Assembly (NCBI RefSeq): GCF_002798015.1
Contig: NZ_PGTZ01000006.1
Location: forward strand, 62,001 to 126,000
Direction of reading: 5' to 3'
Origin: Luteimicrobium subarcticum
GTDB lineage: Bacteria; Actinomycetota; Actinomycetes; Actinomycetales; Cellulomonadaceae
DNA: 64,000 nucleotides
The notes under the pieces were generated by a model that was not told where the DNA came from, searched no databases, and saw only the letters and a program-made list of their open reading frames with translations. Shown one piece after another: positions 37,595 to 47,146 of the stretch; position 1 is the first letter of the stretch; each line of letters opens with the position of its first letter. Both the position numbers and the translations under genes were made by a program.

Positions 37595-37825
37595 TCATCG
37601 TGGCGGTGCCTGACGGTACCGGTCGCTGCCCCAGCGCGCGCTGTCGGGGACGTCCATGGCGTCGCACAGCGCGTGCCAGACGGTCCGCGGCTCGACGCCG
37701 GCGTCGAGGGCGGCCTGCGCGGTGCGCGAGCCGAGCTCCGTCAGGACCTGCGTGCCGACCAGGGTGCGGCCGTAACCCTCCCCGTACACGTCGTCGACCA
37801 GGGACCAGAACTCGCTGTAGCGCAC
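37595..37825 (-). CDS. DUF3046 protein
   Basis: A 76-residue protein starting MRYSEFWSLVDDVYGEGYG, with the family pattern GTQVLTELGSRTAQAALDAGVEPRTVWHALCDAMDVP. DUF3046 proteins are restricted to actinobacteria and lie near recA; no function is known. It starts at GTG 37825 and is divergent from the Lhr helicase. Confidence 0.9.
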   Translation of the reverse strand: MRYSEFWSLVDDVYGEGYGRTLVGTQVLTELGSRTAQAALDAGVEPRTVWHALCDAMDVPDSARWGSDRYRQAPPR

Positions 37826-37902
37826 GGGTCCAGCCTGCCACGACCTGCACGGCGACCGTCGTCCCGCCTGCCGGTGTCGGCGGCCCCGGACACAATGGGC
37901 GC

Positions 37903-40900
37903 ATGGCCGCCCCGGACCCGAACCCTCTCGCAGGCTTCGGCGCTCCGACGCGCGACTGGTTCGCCGGGGCGTTCGAGGCGCCCACCGCGGCGCAGGCGGG
38001 TGCCTGGGAGGCTGTCGGCTCGGGTCGCCACGCGCTCGTCGTCGCGCCCACCGGCTCGGGCAAGACCCTCGCTGCGTTCCTCTGGTCGATCGACCGGCTC
38101 GTGCGCCCCGACGCGGAGCCGGCGGTCCCGGCCGAACGCTGCCGCGTGCTGTACGTCTCGCCGCTCAAGGCGCTCGCCGCGGACGTCGAGCGGAACCTGC
38201 GCTCCCCCCTGACCGGCATCCGGCAGGCGGCCGCCCGGCGGAACGAGCCCGTGCGCGACGTCGAGGTCGGCCTGCGCACGGGCGACACGCCCGCCCGCGA
38301 GCGCCGCGCGTTCCCCACCGCTCCCCCGGACGTGCTGGTGACGACGCCCGAGTCACTGTTCCTCGTGCTGACGTCGGGGGCGCGGGCGGGGCTCGCGGGC
38401 GTGCAGACGGTGATCGTCGACGAGATCCACGCGCTCGCGGGCACGAAGCGCGGCGCGCACCTCGCGGTGTCGCTCGAGCGGCTCGACGCGATGCTCCCCG
38501 CCCCGGCGCAGCGGATCGGGCTGTCGGCGACGGTCCGTCCGGTCGACGCCGTCGCCCGGTTCCTGGGTGGTGCCCGGACGGTGCCGGACGGGGGTCGCGA
38601 GGTCGTGGTCGTGCAGCCGCCGTCCCGCAAGGAGCTGCGCATCGACGTGGAGGTGCCGGTCCCGGACCTCTCCGACCTGGCCGCGACGCCGGCACGCGAC
38701 CGCGGCGCGCCCGGGCGGGGCGCGGAGGACGGGCTCCCGCCCCTGCCGCCGGGCGAGCCGGACCTCACGGGCGCCGCCGCGATGCCGCTGCCGGGCGACC
38801 CCGGCGTGCCCGCGGTCGGCGGGGCTCCCGGCGCGGGCGCGGCGACCGACGGCGCGGCACGACCCGGGAACCGGTCGTCGGTGTGGCCGCACGTCGAGGA
38901 GCGCATCGTGGACCTCGTCGCGCAGGACACGGGCGCGGCGCCCGGGGCGGGCGGGCGGGTGAACCGGTCGACGCTGGTGTTCACCAACTCGCGCCGCGGG
39001 GCCGAGCGCCTCACGGCACGGCTCAACGAGCTGTGGGCGGAGCGGCAGGGCGAGGAGGTCCTCGACCCGGGGACGGTGCGGGCGGCGCAGGTGCAGGCCC
39101 AGTCGGGTGCGAGCGCGGGCGTCGAACCGGTCGTGGCGCGCGCCCACCACGGCTCGATGAGCCGGGCCGAGCGCACGCGCACCGAGACCGAGCTCAAGGA
39201 GGGCCGCCTGCCGGCCGTGGTCGCGACGAGCTCCCTCGAGCTCGGGATCGACATGGGGGCGATCGACCTGGTCGTCCAGGTCGGGTCGCCGCCGTCCGTC
39301 GCGAGCGGCCTGCAGCGCCTCGGGCGTGCGGGCCACCAGGTGGGAGCGGTGTCGCACGGCGTGGTGCTGCCGACGTTCCGGGGCGACCTGGTGCCGTCGA
39401 CGGTCATCGCGCGGCGCATGCGCGCGGGCGAGATCGAGGCGGTGCACGTGCTGCGCAACCCGCTCGACGTGCTCGCGCAGCAGGTCGTCGCGATGGTCGC
39501 GCACGACACGTGGGCGGTCGACGACCTGGCGACGGTGGTGCGCCGGGCGGCGCCGTTCGAGGGCCTGACCGACGGCGCGCTGACGGCCGTCCTCGACATG
39601 CTCGCCGGGCGGTACCCGAGCGAGGACTTCGGCGAGCTGCGGGCGCGGGTGGTGTGGGACCGGGCGGCGGGGACGCTCGCCGGCCGGCCGGGCGCGGCGC
39701 GGCTCGCGGTGACGAGCGGCGGCACGATCCCGGACCGCGGGCTGTACGGGGTGTTCCTCGTCGGCGCGGACGACGCCACCGTCGACGGGACGGCGAGCGC
39801 CGGAGGGGACGCCGACGCGGGCGTGGCGCGCGGCCGGCAGGCGCGCCGCGTCGGCGAGCTCGACGAGGAGATGGTGTACGAGTCGCGCGTGGGCGACACG
39901 TTCACGCTGGGTTCGAGCACGTGGCGGATCGAGGAGATCACGCCGGACCGGGTGCTGGTCTCGCCCGCGCCCGGGCTGCCGGGGCGCCTGCCGTTCTGGA
40001 AGGGTGACTCCCCCGGTCGGCCGGCCGAGCTCGGGCGGGCCGTCGGCGCGTGGGTGCGCGAGACGTCGGCCGCGGCGACGGCCGACCCGTCCGCCGCGCA
40101 CGCGACGCTGCGCGCCGACGGGCTCGACGACTGGGCGGCCGACAACCTGCTCGCGTACCTCGCGGAGCAGCGGGCCGCGACCGGATCGGTGCCCGACGAC
40201 CGCACCGTGGTCGTCGAGCGGTTCCGCGACGAGCTGGGCGACTGGCGCGTCGTCGTCCACTCGCCCTACGGTGCGCGCGTGCACGCGCCGTGGGCGCTCG
40301 TGGTGGCGCGCCGGCTGCGCGAGCGGCTCGGCGTGGACGTCTCCGCGCTCCACTCGGACGACGGCATCGTGCTGCGCGTGCCCGACGCGGAGGACGTGCT
40401 CGGCGGCTGGGACGACGCGTCCGGCCCGGACGCTCCGGGCGCCGCCGGCGGGGTCGGGACGGGCGGGGTCGGGCTCGACGACCTGCTCATCGAGCCGGAC
40501 GAGGTCGTCGAGCAGGTCCGGGACGCCCTCGGCGGCTCGGTGCTCTTCGGCGCGCGCTTCCGCGAGGCCGCGGCGCGGGCCCTGCTGCTGCCCCGCCGGC
40601 GCCCGGACCGGCGGCAGCCGCTGTGGCAGCAGCGTCAGCGCTCCGCCCAGCTCCTCGCGGTCGCGTCCCAGTTCCCGCAGTTCCCGATCGTGCTCGAGGC
40701 GGCGCGCGAGTGCCTCCAGGACGACTTCGACACGGCCGCCCTCACGACGCTCATGGACGAGGTGCGCTCGCGCCGCGTGCGGGTGGTCGAGGTGACGACT
40801 CCCAGCCCGTCGCCCTTCGCCCAGTCCCTCCTGTTCGGGTACACCGCCCAGTTCCTCTACGACGGTGACGCCCCGCTCGCGGAGCGGCGCGCCGCAGCCC

Positions 40901-43017
40901 TCGTGCTCGACCCGACGCTCCTGTCCGAGCTCCTGGGGGCCGAGGGGGCCGGCGACCTCGCGGACCTCCTCGACCCGGACCAGGTCGTCCGCACGGAGGA
41001 CGAGCTGCAGCACCTCGCCCCGGACCGCCGGGCGAAGGACGCCGAGGCGCTCTGGGACGTGCTGCGCCGGGTGGGACCGCTGCCGGGGCGGGAGGTCGTC
41101 CGGCGCGTGCGGGACGAGTCCGCGGACGACGTCCCGCGCTGGCTCGCCGGTCTCGAGGCGGCGCGCCGGGTGGTGCGGGTCCGCGTCGCGGGCGCGCCCG
41201 CCGACGACGTCGAGCAGTGGGCCGTGGCCGAGGACGCGGGCCGGCTGCGCGACGCGCTCGGCGTCGCTCTGCCGGTCGGTCTGCCGGAGGCGCTGCTCGA
41301 GCCGGTCCCGGACGCGCTGGGCGACCTGGTGCGCCGCCACGCGCGCACGCACGGACCGTTCCCCGCGGCGGACGTCGCGCACCGGTTCGGGCTGGGGAGG
41401 GCGGTCGTCGCGGACGTCGTGGCGCGGCTGGTCGCGAGCGGGGTCCTGGTGCGGGGACGGCTGCGGCCCCCAGCGCTCGGCGGGACCGGCGACGAGGTCT
41501 GCGACGCGGAGGTGCTGCGCCGGCTGCGTCGCCGGTCGCTCGCCGCCCTGCGCGCCGAGGTGGAGCCGGTCCCCCCGGAGACGCTCGGCGTGTTCCTGCC
41601 GCAGTGGCAGAACGTCACGGACGGTTCGTCGCACGGTGCCCCGCCGCTGAGCGGCGCCGACGGCCTGCTGCGGGTCGTCGAGCAGCTCTCCGGGGCGGCC
41701 GTGCCGGCGAGCGCGCTCGAGTCGCTCGTCCTGCCCTCCCGGGTGCGCGGCTACACGCCCGCGCTGCTCGACGAGCTCACCACCTCAGGCGAGGTGCTGT
41801 GGTGCGGGCACGCCGCGATCGCCGGCTCGGGCGGCGGCGACGGGCTCGTGAGCCTCCATCTCGCCGACACCGCGCACCTCACCCTGCCCGACGTCCCCGC
41901 GCTCGACGACGTCGGCGCGGGCACCGACCTGCACCGTGCCGTGCTCGACGTGCTCGACCGGTCGGGCGGCGTGTTCGTCGGACGGCTGGCCGAGCTGGTC
42001 GAGGCATCACCCGTCGCGGTGCTGGAGTCCCTGTGGGACCTGGTGTGGGCGGGCCGCGTCACCAACGACGGGCTGGCCGCCCTGCGGAGCCGGCTCGGGA
42101 CGGCGGGCGGCGCGCACCGGGCCCCGCGCGCGCCCGCACGGGCGCGGCCGATGACGCGGCGCGCGGGCTTCGGCCTGGGTGTCGGACGCACGGCCCGGGA
42201 CGACCTGCGCGGCGGGACCGGGCGGTGGGCCGCGCTGCCCGGGCGCGAGCCCGACGCCACGCGCCGGACGCACGCGCTGACGTCCGTGCTGCTCGACCGG
42301 TACGGCGTCCTGACGCGCGGGGTCGCCGCCGCAGAGGACGTCACCGGGTACTTCCGGGGCGTCTACCGGGTGCTCGCGGAAGAGGAGTCGCTGGGACGGG
42401 TGCGGCGCGGGTACTTCGTCGAGCACCTCGGAGGGTCCCAGTTCGCGCTGCCCGGCGCGGTCGACGTGCTGCGCGCGCACGCCCAGGACCTCGAGCTGGC
42501 CCGGCAGTCCGACACCGGCCCGGGTGGCGCCGGCTCGGGTGGCGCCGAGGCGCGTGGCGCCGGACGGGCGATGCTGCTCGCCGCGACCGACCCCGCCAAC
42601 CCGTACGGCGCGGCGCTGGCCTGGCCGGTCGCGGCGCCGCCGGTCGCCGGCACGCGCGCCCGGCCGGGTCGCAAGGCCGGGGCCGTCGTCCTGCTCTGCG
42701 CCGGCGAGCTCGTCGCGTACGTCGAGCGGGGCGGCCGCTCCGTGCTCACGTTCACGCCCGACGAGCGCGCACTGCGGGCGGCCGCGGACCGGCTGGTCGG
42801 TGCGGTGCGGGCGGGCACGCTCGGGCGGCTGACGGTGCAGCGCGTCGACGGCGCGCCGACGCTCGACGGCGTGCAGGGCGGGCGCGGCACGACGCCTGCG
42901 ACGCGTGCGCTGCTCGCCGCGGGCTTCACCGTCGCGCCGAGCGGCCTGCGTGTCGCGCCCGGTACGACACCGACGGGCACGACACCGACGGGCACGACAC
43001 GCCCCGGGGCGAGGTGA
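37903..43017 (+). CDS. lhr: Lhr-family giant superfamily 2 helicase
   Basis: A 1704-residue Lhr (large helicase-related) protein, a DNA-repair 3'-5' translocase. The core (about residues 1-870) has Q motif, Walker A APTGSGKT, motif II VIVDEIHAL, SAT LSATVRPVD and TSSLELGIDMG. A winged-helix-rich Lhr C-terminal half follows. A Pro/Gly/Ala-rich insertion at about residues 265-325 in the core looks like a linker. The C-terminus ends in short Thr-Pro-Thr-Gly repeats. Upstream Arg-rich readings are shadows. It is coupled to the Nei-type gene. Confidence 0.95.
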   Translation: MAAPDPNPLAGFGAPTRDWFAGAFEAPTAAQAGAWEAVGSGRHALVVAPTGSGKTLAAFLWSIDRLVRPDAEPAVPAERCRVLYVSPLKALAADVERNLRSPLTGIRQAAARRNEPVRDVEVGLRTGDTPARERRAFPTAPPDVLVTTPESLFLVLTSGARAGLAGVQTVIVDEIHALAGTKRGAHLAVSLERLDAMLPAPAQRIGLSATVRPVDAVARFLGGARTVPDGGREVVVVQPPSRKELRIDVEVPVPDLSDLAATPARDRGAPGRGAEDGLPPLPPGEPDLTGAAAMPLPGDPGVPAVGGAPGAGAATDGAARPGNRSSVWPHVEERIVDLVAQDTGAAPGAGGRVNRSTLVFTNSRRGAERLTARLNELWAERQGEEVLDPGTVRAAQVQAQSGASAGVEPVVARAHHGSMSRAERTRTETELKEGRLPAVVATSSLELGIDMGAIDLVVQVGSPPSVASGLQRLGRAGHQVGAVSHGVVLPTFRGDLVPSTVIARRMRAGEIEAVHVLRNPLDVLAQQVVAMVAHDTWAVDDLATVVRRAAPFEGLTDGALTAVLDMLAGRYPSEDFGELRARVVWDRAAGTLAGRPGAARLAVTSGGTIPDRGLYGVFLVGADDATVDGTASAGGDADAGVARGRQARRVGELDEEMVYESRVGDTFTLGSSTWRIEEITPDRVLVSPAPGLPGRLPFWKGDSPGRPAELGRAVGAWVRETSAAATADPSAAHATLRADGLDDWAADNLLAYLAEQRAATGSVPDDRTVVVERFRDELGDWRVVVHSPYGARVHAPWALVVARRLRERLGVDVSALHSDDGIVLRVPDAEDVLGGWDDASGPDAPGAAGGVGTGGVGLDDLLIEPDEVVEQVRDALGGSVLFGARFREAAARALLLPRRRPDRRQPLWQQRQRSAQLLAVASQFPQFPIVLEAARECLQDDFDTAALTTLMDEVRSRRVRVVEVTTPSPSPFAQSLLFGYTAQFLYDGDAPLAERRAAALVLDPTLLSELLGAEGAGDLADLLDPDQVVRTEDELQHLAPDRRAKDAEALWDVLRRVGPLPGREVVRRVRDESADDVPRWLAGLEAARRVVRVRVAGAPADDVEQWAVAEDAGRLRDALGVALPVGLPEALLEPVPDALGDLVRRHARTHGPFPAADVAHRFGLGRAVVADVVARLVASGVLVRGRLRPPALGGTGDEVCDAEVLRRLRRRSLAALRAEVEPVPPETLGVFLPQWQNVTDGSSHGAPPLSGADGLLRVVEQLSGAAVPASALESLVLPSRVRGYTPALLDELTTSGEVLWCGHAAIAGSGGGDGLVSLHLADTAHLTLPDVPALDDVGAGTDLHRAVLDVLDRSGGVFVGRLAELVEASPVAVLESLWDLVWAGRVTNDGLAALRSRLGTAGGAHRAPRAPARARPMTRRAGFGLGVGRTARDDLRGGTGRWAALPGREPDATRRTHALTSVLLDRYGVLTRGVAAAEDVTGYFRGVYRVLAEEESLGRVRRGYFVEHLGGSQFALPGAVDVLRAHAQDLELARQSDTGPGGAGSGGAEARGAGRAMLLAATDPANPYGAALAWPVAAPPVAGTRARPGRKAGAVVLLCAGELVAYVERGGRSVLTFTPDERALRAAADRLVGAVRAGTLGRLTVQRVDGAPTLDGVQGGRGTTPATRALLAAGFTVAPSGLRVAPGTTPTGTTPTGTTRPGAR
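42961..43001 (+). repeat. 15-base tandem repeat in the lhr tail
   Basis: The unit GGCACGACACCGACG occurs two full times (42961-42990, first copy with T for C) and partially a third time to 43001. It encodes the G-T-T-P-T repeats at the end of Lhr and is in frame, so copy-number changes would not break the protein. Confidence 0.75.
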
Positions 43018-43021
43018 GGAG

Positions 43022-43903
43022 GTGCCCGAGGGGGACGTCGTCCTGCTGACGGCCCGGCGGCTGCACGCGGCGCTCGCCGGACGACCGCTCGTCCGCGCGG
43101 AGCTGCGCTGGCCCACGGTGGCCGAGGCCGGGCTCGCCGGGTGCACCGTCCGGGAGGTCGTCGCGTACGGCAAGCACCTGCTCGTGCGCCTCGACGACGG
43201 GCGCACCCTGCACACGCACCTGCGGATGGACGGGTACTGGCGCATCGCCCGGACCGGCACGCCCGAGGCGCGCGGCGCGTCGCCCGGCGTCCGTGCCGCG
43301 CTCGCGAACGACCTGTGGACCTGCCTCGGGCACCGCCTCGGGATGCTCGACGTCGTCGCGACGCGCGACGAGCACCGGCTCCTGTCCCACCTCGGGCCGG
43401 ACCTGCTCGCGGACGACTTCCCGGACCGCGTGGACGAGGCCGTCGGTCGCCTGGTCGCCGCGGACGCGGTCGGCGGGTTCCACCACGAGCGCCCGCCCGC
43501 GGTGGGTCTGCCCGTGGGCGATGCGCTGCTCAGCCAGCAGGGCGTCGCCGGGATCGGGACGATCTACGCGTCCGAGTCGCTCGCGGCGGAGCGAGTCCAC
43601 CCGTGGGCCGCGGTCCGCGACCTGGGGCTGCCGTCGGGAGGCGCCCGCGACGCCGTGCTGCGCCGCGTCCTGCTCACGGCCCGCCGGCTCGAGCAGGAGG
43701 CGCTGGTCGCCCGCGGCGGCCCGGCGGACGTCCCCCGGGCGGTCTACGGACGCGAAGGACGGCCGTGCCGACGATGTGGCACGGCCGTCCTGCGGGGGGT
43801 CGTGAACCTGCCGCCCTACGAGCGACAGCTGTACTGGTGCCCGGCCTGCCAGCCGGGACCGGGGCCTCAGCCCACGGGGGCCAGGTCGTCGGGGGCGCGG
43901 TAG
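43022..43903 (+). CDS. Endonuclease VIII-like DNA glycosylase (Fpg/Nei family)
   Basis: Removes oxidised bases from DNA. The 293-residue protein begins PEGD after the initiator, the catalytic Pro2 and Glu3 of the Nei group; Lys51 follows in [10 protein letters not shown], then the helix-two-turn-helix [15 protein letters not shown] and a zinc finger CRRC...CPAC. GTG 43022 is just behind the lhr stop and a GAGG. The last 37 bases overlap clgR tail to tail. Nei2 type is likely by its PEGD start. Confidence 0.93.
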   Translation: MPEGDVVLLTARRLHAALAGRPLVRAELRWPTVAEAGLAGCTVREVVAYGKHLLVRLDDGRTLHTHLRMDGYWRIARTGTPEARGASPGVRAALANDLWTCLGHRLGMLDVVATRDEHRLLSHLGPDLLADDFPDRVDEAVGRLVAADAVGGFHHERPPAVGLPVGDALLSQQGVAGIGTIYASESLAAERVHPWAAVRDLGLPSGGARDAVLRRVLLTARRLEQEALVARGGPADVPRAVYGREGRPCRRCGTAVLRGVVNLPPYERQLYWCPACQPGPGPQPTGARSSGAR

Positions 43904-44256
43904 CCGCGGGACGGCTCGCGCAGGAGCTCGCGGACGAGCTCGTCACGGGAGTCCCCCACGGGCGGCGCCGCGAGCGCCGACATGGTGAGGTCGGCCGGGA
44001 CGGTGTCGGGGATCGAGAAGCCCTCTGCGACCGCGACCCGGTCGGAGACCTCGCGGAGCACGAGCCACAGGGGCACGTCGAGCGCCTCGCAGATCGAGCC
44101 GAGCAGCTCCGAGGACGCCTCCTTCTGGCCGCGCTCCACCTCGCTGAGATACCCGAGGGAGACGCGGGCCGCTGACGACACCTCACGCAGGGTCCTGCCC
44201 TGGCGCTGCCGCACGTCGCGCAGCACGTCCCCGATCTCGCGTCGAAGAACGATCAT
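43867..44256 (-). CDS. clgR: XRE-family regulator ClgR
   Basis: A 129-residue regulator with a helix-turn-helix ([25 protein letters not shown], about residues 24-48) followed by [17 protein letters not shown], the ClgR hallmark. ClgR activates clp protease genes and others under envelope or protein stress. The ATG at 44256 follows GGAGGGGG. Neighbours cinA, pgsA and ftsK keep the order found in mycobacteria. A sigma-E/H-like promoter stands upstream. Confidence 0.92.
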   Translation of the reverse strand: MIVLRREIGDVLRDVRQRQGRTLREVSSAARVSLGYLSEVERGQKEASSELLGSICEALDVPLWLVLREVSDRVAVAEGFSIPDTVPADLTMSALAAPPVGDSRDELVRELLREPSRGYRAPDDLAPVG

Positions 44257-44362
44257 GTGGCGACCCCCTCCCGTCGTCATGGCTGCTGGTTCGTCGACCA
44301 CCTTGCGGTGCAGCGCGTGGTGCGGTGCGGTGCGTCCCGTGGTGCTGCGTCCCATCGGCCTG

Positions 44363-44378
44363 TTGGCTATCACGCCAA
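44363..44378. promoter_or_regulatory. Inverted repeat near the clgR transcription start
   Basis: TTGGC-TATCAC-GCCAA is a perfect five-base inverted repeat. It begins four bases past the predicted -10 GTT on the minus strand. Position fits an operator, perhaps autoregulation, but it is not the usual ClgR consensus (CGC-N5-GCG). Confidence 0.4.
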
Positions 44379-44381
44379 TCT

Positions 44382-44407
44382 AACAGCACGGGCTCCGCCG
44401 TTGTTCC
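44382..44407 (-). promoter_or_regulatory. Extracytoplasmic sigma factor-type promoter of clgR
   Basis: Read on the minus strand, GGAAC (44407-44403), then 18 bases, then GTT (44384-44382). This matches the GGAAY-N18/19-GTT pattern of actinobacterial sigma-E, sigma-H and sigma-R promoters. clgR in mycobacteria and corynebacteria is transcribed by such sigma factors. The -10 lies about 126 bases before the clgR start. Confidence 0.6.
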
Positions 44408-44501
44408 GTGGGAGCGGTGCCGCGCGGCGTTTCGCCCGGACCGGTACACGACCGTCACCTCGTCGAGACCGGTCCGTCACGCGCGGACCGGTCACGCGGG
44501 G

Positions 44502-45026
44502 TCACGCGCCGTCGGCGGCGCCGTCGTGCCCGGCGGCAGGGCCCGGCAGGCGTGCCCACCGCAGCGCGAGCGCGAGCGCGGCCTCGACGGCAGCGCCGCG
44601 GACGGCCGACCGGTCGCCCCGCAGGTCGAGACGTCTCGTCGTCACGCCGTCGGGCGTGGCGACCGCGACGTGCACGCGCCCGGGCTCCTTGCCCTCCTGC
44701 AGGTCGGGACCCGCGACGCCCGTCGTCGCGAGCCCGACGTCGGCTCCCGCGACGCGTCGCACGCCCTGCGCCATCGCGGCGGCGGTCTCGTCGGACACGG
44801 CGCCCGCGCGGGCGAGCAGGTCGGGGTCGACGCCGAGAAGGGTCGCCTTGAGGTCCGTCGCGTACGCGACGACGCCACCGCGCAGGACGGCCGACGCCCC
44901 TGGCACGGCGACGAGCGCGCTCGTCAGCGCGCCGCCCGTGAGCGACTCGGCGGCGGCGAGCGTCCACCCGAGGTCCGCGCAGTGCCGCAGCAGCCGGGCA
45001 GCCGTGTCCGTCGGCTGGTCCGTCAC
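44502..45026 (-). CDS. cinA: CinA C-terminal domain protein (nicotinamide-nucleotide amidohydrolase type)
   Basis: A 174-residue protein consisting only of the CinA C-terminal (PncC-like) domain: LAAAESLTGGALTSAL, VVAYATDLKATLLGV, TTGVAGPDLQEGKEPGRVHVAV. The domain can deamidate nicotinamide mononucleotide. The N-terminal molybdopterin-like half of full CinA is absent, as usual in actinobacteria. It follows pgsA by 16 bases on the same strand and starts at GTG 45026. Confidence 0.93.
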   Translation of the reverse strand: MTDQPTDTAARLLRHCADLGWTLAAAESLTGGALTSALVAVPGASAVLRGGVVAYATDLKATLLGVDPDLLARAGAVSDETAAAMAQGVRRVAGADVGLATTGVAGPDLQEGKEPGRVHVAVATPDGVTTRRLDLRGDRSAVRGAAVEAALALALRWARLPGPAAGHDGAADGA

Positions 45027-45042
45027 ACCGTCTCCCGCCCGG

Positions 45043-45633
45043 TCACGCGGCGCGGCTCTCGCGCCGCAGCCGCCGCATCCCGACGAGGTAGTCGACGCCC
45101 GTGACGACCGTGAGGACCACGGCCAGCAGCATGAAGCCCCAGGCGATCCAGGTGACCGGGTCCGGCAGGGTGTCCAGCGGCGCGACGAACAGGCCGATCG
45201 CGACGGTCTGCACGACCGTCTTGAGCTTGCCGCCGCGCGACGCCGGGATGACGGCCTGGTCGATCACGACGAACCGCATGACGGTGATGCCCACCTCGCG
45301 CACCAGGATCACGATCGTGACCCACCAGGGCAGGTCGCCCAGCGCCGACAGGGCGACCAGGGCCGCGCCCATGAGGGCCTTGTCGGCGATCGGGTCGAGC
45401 AGCTTGCCGAGATCGGTCACGAGCCCGCGGGACCGCGCCAGCCACCCGTCGAGCCGGTCCGTGGACGCCGCCAGGCCGAACAGCACGAACGCGGCCCAGC
45501 GCCACCCGGTCGAGTGGCCGCCGTCCTGCAGCAGGAGCACCAGGAACACCGGGACGAGGACGATGCGCGCGACCGTCACCGCGTTGGCGACGTTCCACTG
45601 CGCACGCCACCCCAGGCGGTCCGGTCTGCTCAT
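45043..45633 (-). CDS. pgsA: CDP-diacylglycerol-glycerol-3-phosphate phosphatidyltransferase
   Basis: Makes phosphatidylglycerophosphate for phosphatidylglycerol and cardiolipin. The 196-residue protein has about five membrane helices and the CDP-alcohol transferase motif D-x2-DG-x2-AR-x8-9-G-x3-D-x3-D, here from STDRLDGWLARS to LLDPIADK. All metal and substrate Asp residues of the motif are in place. It lies between ftsK/CapA and cinA, as in mycobacteria. Confidence 0.94.
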   Translation of the reverse strand: MSRPDRLGWRAQWNVANAVTVARIVLVPVFLVLLLQDGGHSTGWRWAAFVLFGLAASTDRLDGWLARSRGLVTDLGKLLDPIADKALMGAALVALSALGDLPWWVTIVILVREVGITVMRFVVIDQAVIPASRGGKLKTVVQTVAIGLFVAPLDTLPDPVTWIAWGFMLLAVVLTVVTGVDYLVGMRRLRRESRAA

Positions 45634-45720
45634 CCCGCCAGCCTAGGGGGTCTGCGAGCAGCGCGGACGCCCACCCGGCGGGCACACGGGAGGACCCCCG
45701 TCTACCGGTAGGCTCCTCGG

Positions 45721-47073
45721 GTGCCACGTCATGCCCGCCTGCCCCAGTCGCGCGCCGGGCAGCGCTTCCTCGCCGGCTCCGTCGTCGCAGCCCTGGTCGT
45801 CGTGATGATCGTGCTCAGCATCAACGCCTCGAGCGGCAAGCACCCCGACCCCACCCCGATCGGTATCGGCACACGGTCGGCCACGCCCACCGCGACGCCC
45901 ACCCCGACCCCCACGCCGACGCCGGCCGAGCCCGCGGTCTTCACGATCGTCGCGGCCGGCGACGTCCTGCCGCACTCGTCGGTGATCGAGGACGCGAAGA
46001 CGGCGTCGGGCGGCTACGACTTCTCGACGGAGCTGTCGGGGCTCGACGACTGGGTCGGCGGCGCGGACCTCGCGCTCTGCCACATGGAGGTGCCGTACGT
46101 CCCCCAGGGCGAGAAGATCTCCACCTACCCCGTGTTCGGGGTCCCGTCGCACGTCGCCACCGACCTCGCGGAGCAGGGCTGGGACGGCTGCTCCAACGCG
46201 TCGAACCACGCGGTCGACCGCGGCTTCGCCGGCATCTCGACGACGCTCGACGCGTTCGACGCCGTCGGCCTCGGGCACGCCGGCACCGGGCGGACCGCCG
46301 CCGAGGCCGCGAGCCCGCAGCTCTACCGGCTCGAGCGCGAGGGCCAGACGATCACGGTCGCGCACATCTCCGCGACGTACGGCCTCAACGGCCTGCCCCT
46401 CCCGGCCCAGGAGCCGTGGTCCGTCGAGCTCATCGACACCAAGAAGATCGTGGCCCAGGCCAAGGCGGCCCGGAAGAACGGCGCCGACCTCGTCGTCGTG
46501 AGCATCCACGACGGCGTCGAGTACACGGCCACCCCGACCACCGACCAGAAGTCGGTCATGAAGGCGCTCGCGAGGTCCGGCGAGGTCGACCTCGTCATCG
46601 GGGCGCACGCGCACGTGCCGCAGCCCGTCGCCCACCTGAAGGGCGGCGTCGACGGCCGCGGCATGTGGGTCGCCTACGGCGTCGGCAACATGCTGTCCAA
46701 CCAGGACGCCGCGTGCTGCGTCGCGCAGACCGCCAGCGGCCTCCTCATCACCGCCACGATCACCAAGCCCGCCGACGGGCCCGCCGAGGTCACCGGGTTC
46801 GAGTGGACGCCGCTGACCGTCGACCGCACGGGCGGGCACCGCGTCTACGCGATCCCGGACGTCATCGACGACCCGAAGGGCGTCGGCCACCTGTCGCACG
46901 CGGAGCTCGAGGCGCGGCTGGGGCGGGTCGAGGACGTCGTCGGCACGGCGGCTCCCGAGCGGACCGCGCCGCCGACGAGCACCGGGCCCGCACCCGACGT
47001 CGTGCCGCACGAGCACGGCAACCCGAAGCTCACGGCGACCGCGACAGCGACGCCAACGCCCACCGCAGGCTGA
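45721..47073 (+). CDS. CapA family protein
   Basis: A 450-residue exported protein: one signal-anchor helix (about residues 17-36), a Thr-Pro repeat linker (TATPTATPTPTPTP, about 53-68), and a CapA/poly-gamma-glutamate synthesis domain (AAGDVLPHSSV, SNASNHAVDRG, DLVIGAHAHVPQP). CapA domains resemble metallophosphatases and act in capsule polymer assembly or release; role here unknown. The end is again Thr/Pro-rich. It starts at GTG 45721. Confidence 0.88.
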   Translation: MPRHARLPQSRAGQRFLAGSVVAALVVVMIVLSINASSGKHPDPTPIGIGTRSATPTATPTPTPTPTPAEPAVFTIVAAGDVLPHSSVIEDAKTASGGYDFSTELSGLDDWVGGADLALCHMEVPYVPQGEKISTYPVFGVPSHVATDLAEQGWDGCSNASNHAVDRGFAGISTTLDAFDAVGLGHAGTGRTAAEAASPQLYRLEREGQTITVAHISATYGLNGLPLPAQEPWSVELIDTKKIVAQAKAARKNGADLVVVSIHDGVEYTATPTTDQKSVMKALARSGEVDLVIGAHAHVPQPVAHLKGGVDGRGMWVAYGVGNMLSNQDAACCVAQTASGLLITATITKPADGPAEVTGFEWTPLTVDRTGGHRVYAIPDVIDDPKGVGHLSHAELEARLGRVEDVVGTAAPERTAPPTSTGPAPDVVPHEHGNPKLTATATATPTPTAG

Positions 47074-47146
47074 GCGACGCCACGACGGGTGAGCGTCCGG
47101 CCACCCCGGGCCAGCCTCGGGCCCGAGCCGGGTGGGCGACCGGCCC

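Noticed and set aside
38353-41634. A minus-strand open frame of 1093 codons opposite lhr
   Set aside because: Same cause: it mirrors lhr, is His/Arg/Pro-rich and shows no motif.
47074-47146. Possible terminator between CapA and ftsK
   Set aside because: Inverted pairs such as CCACCC/GGGTGG are present but broken by mismatches; too weak to call in GC-rich DNA.
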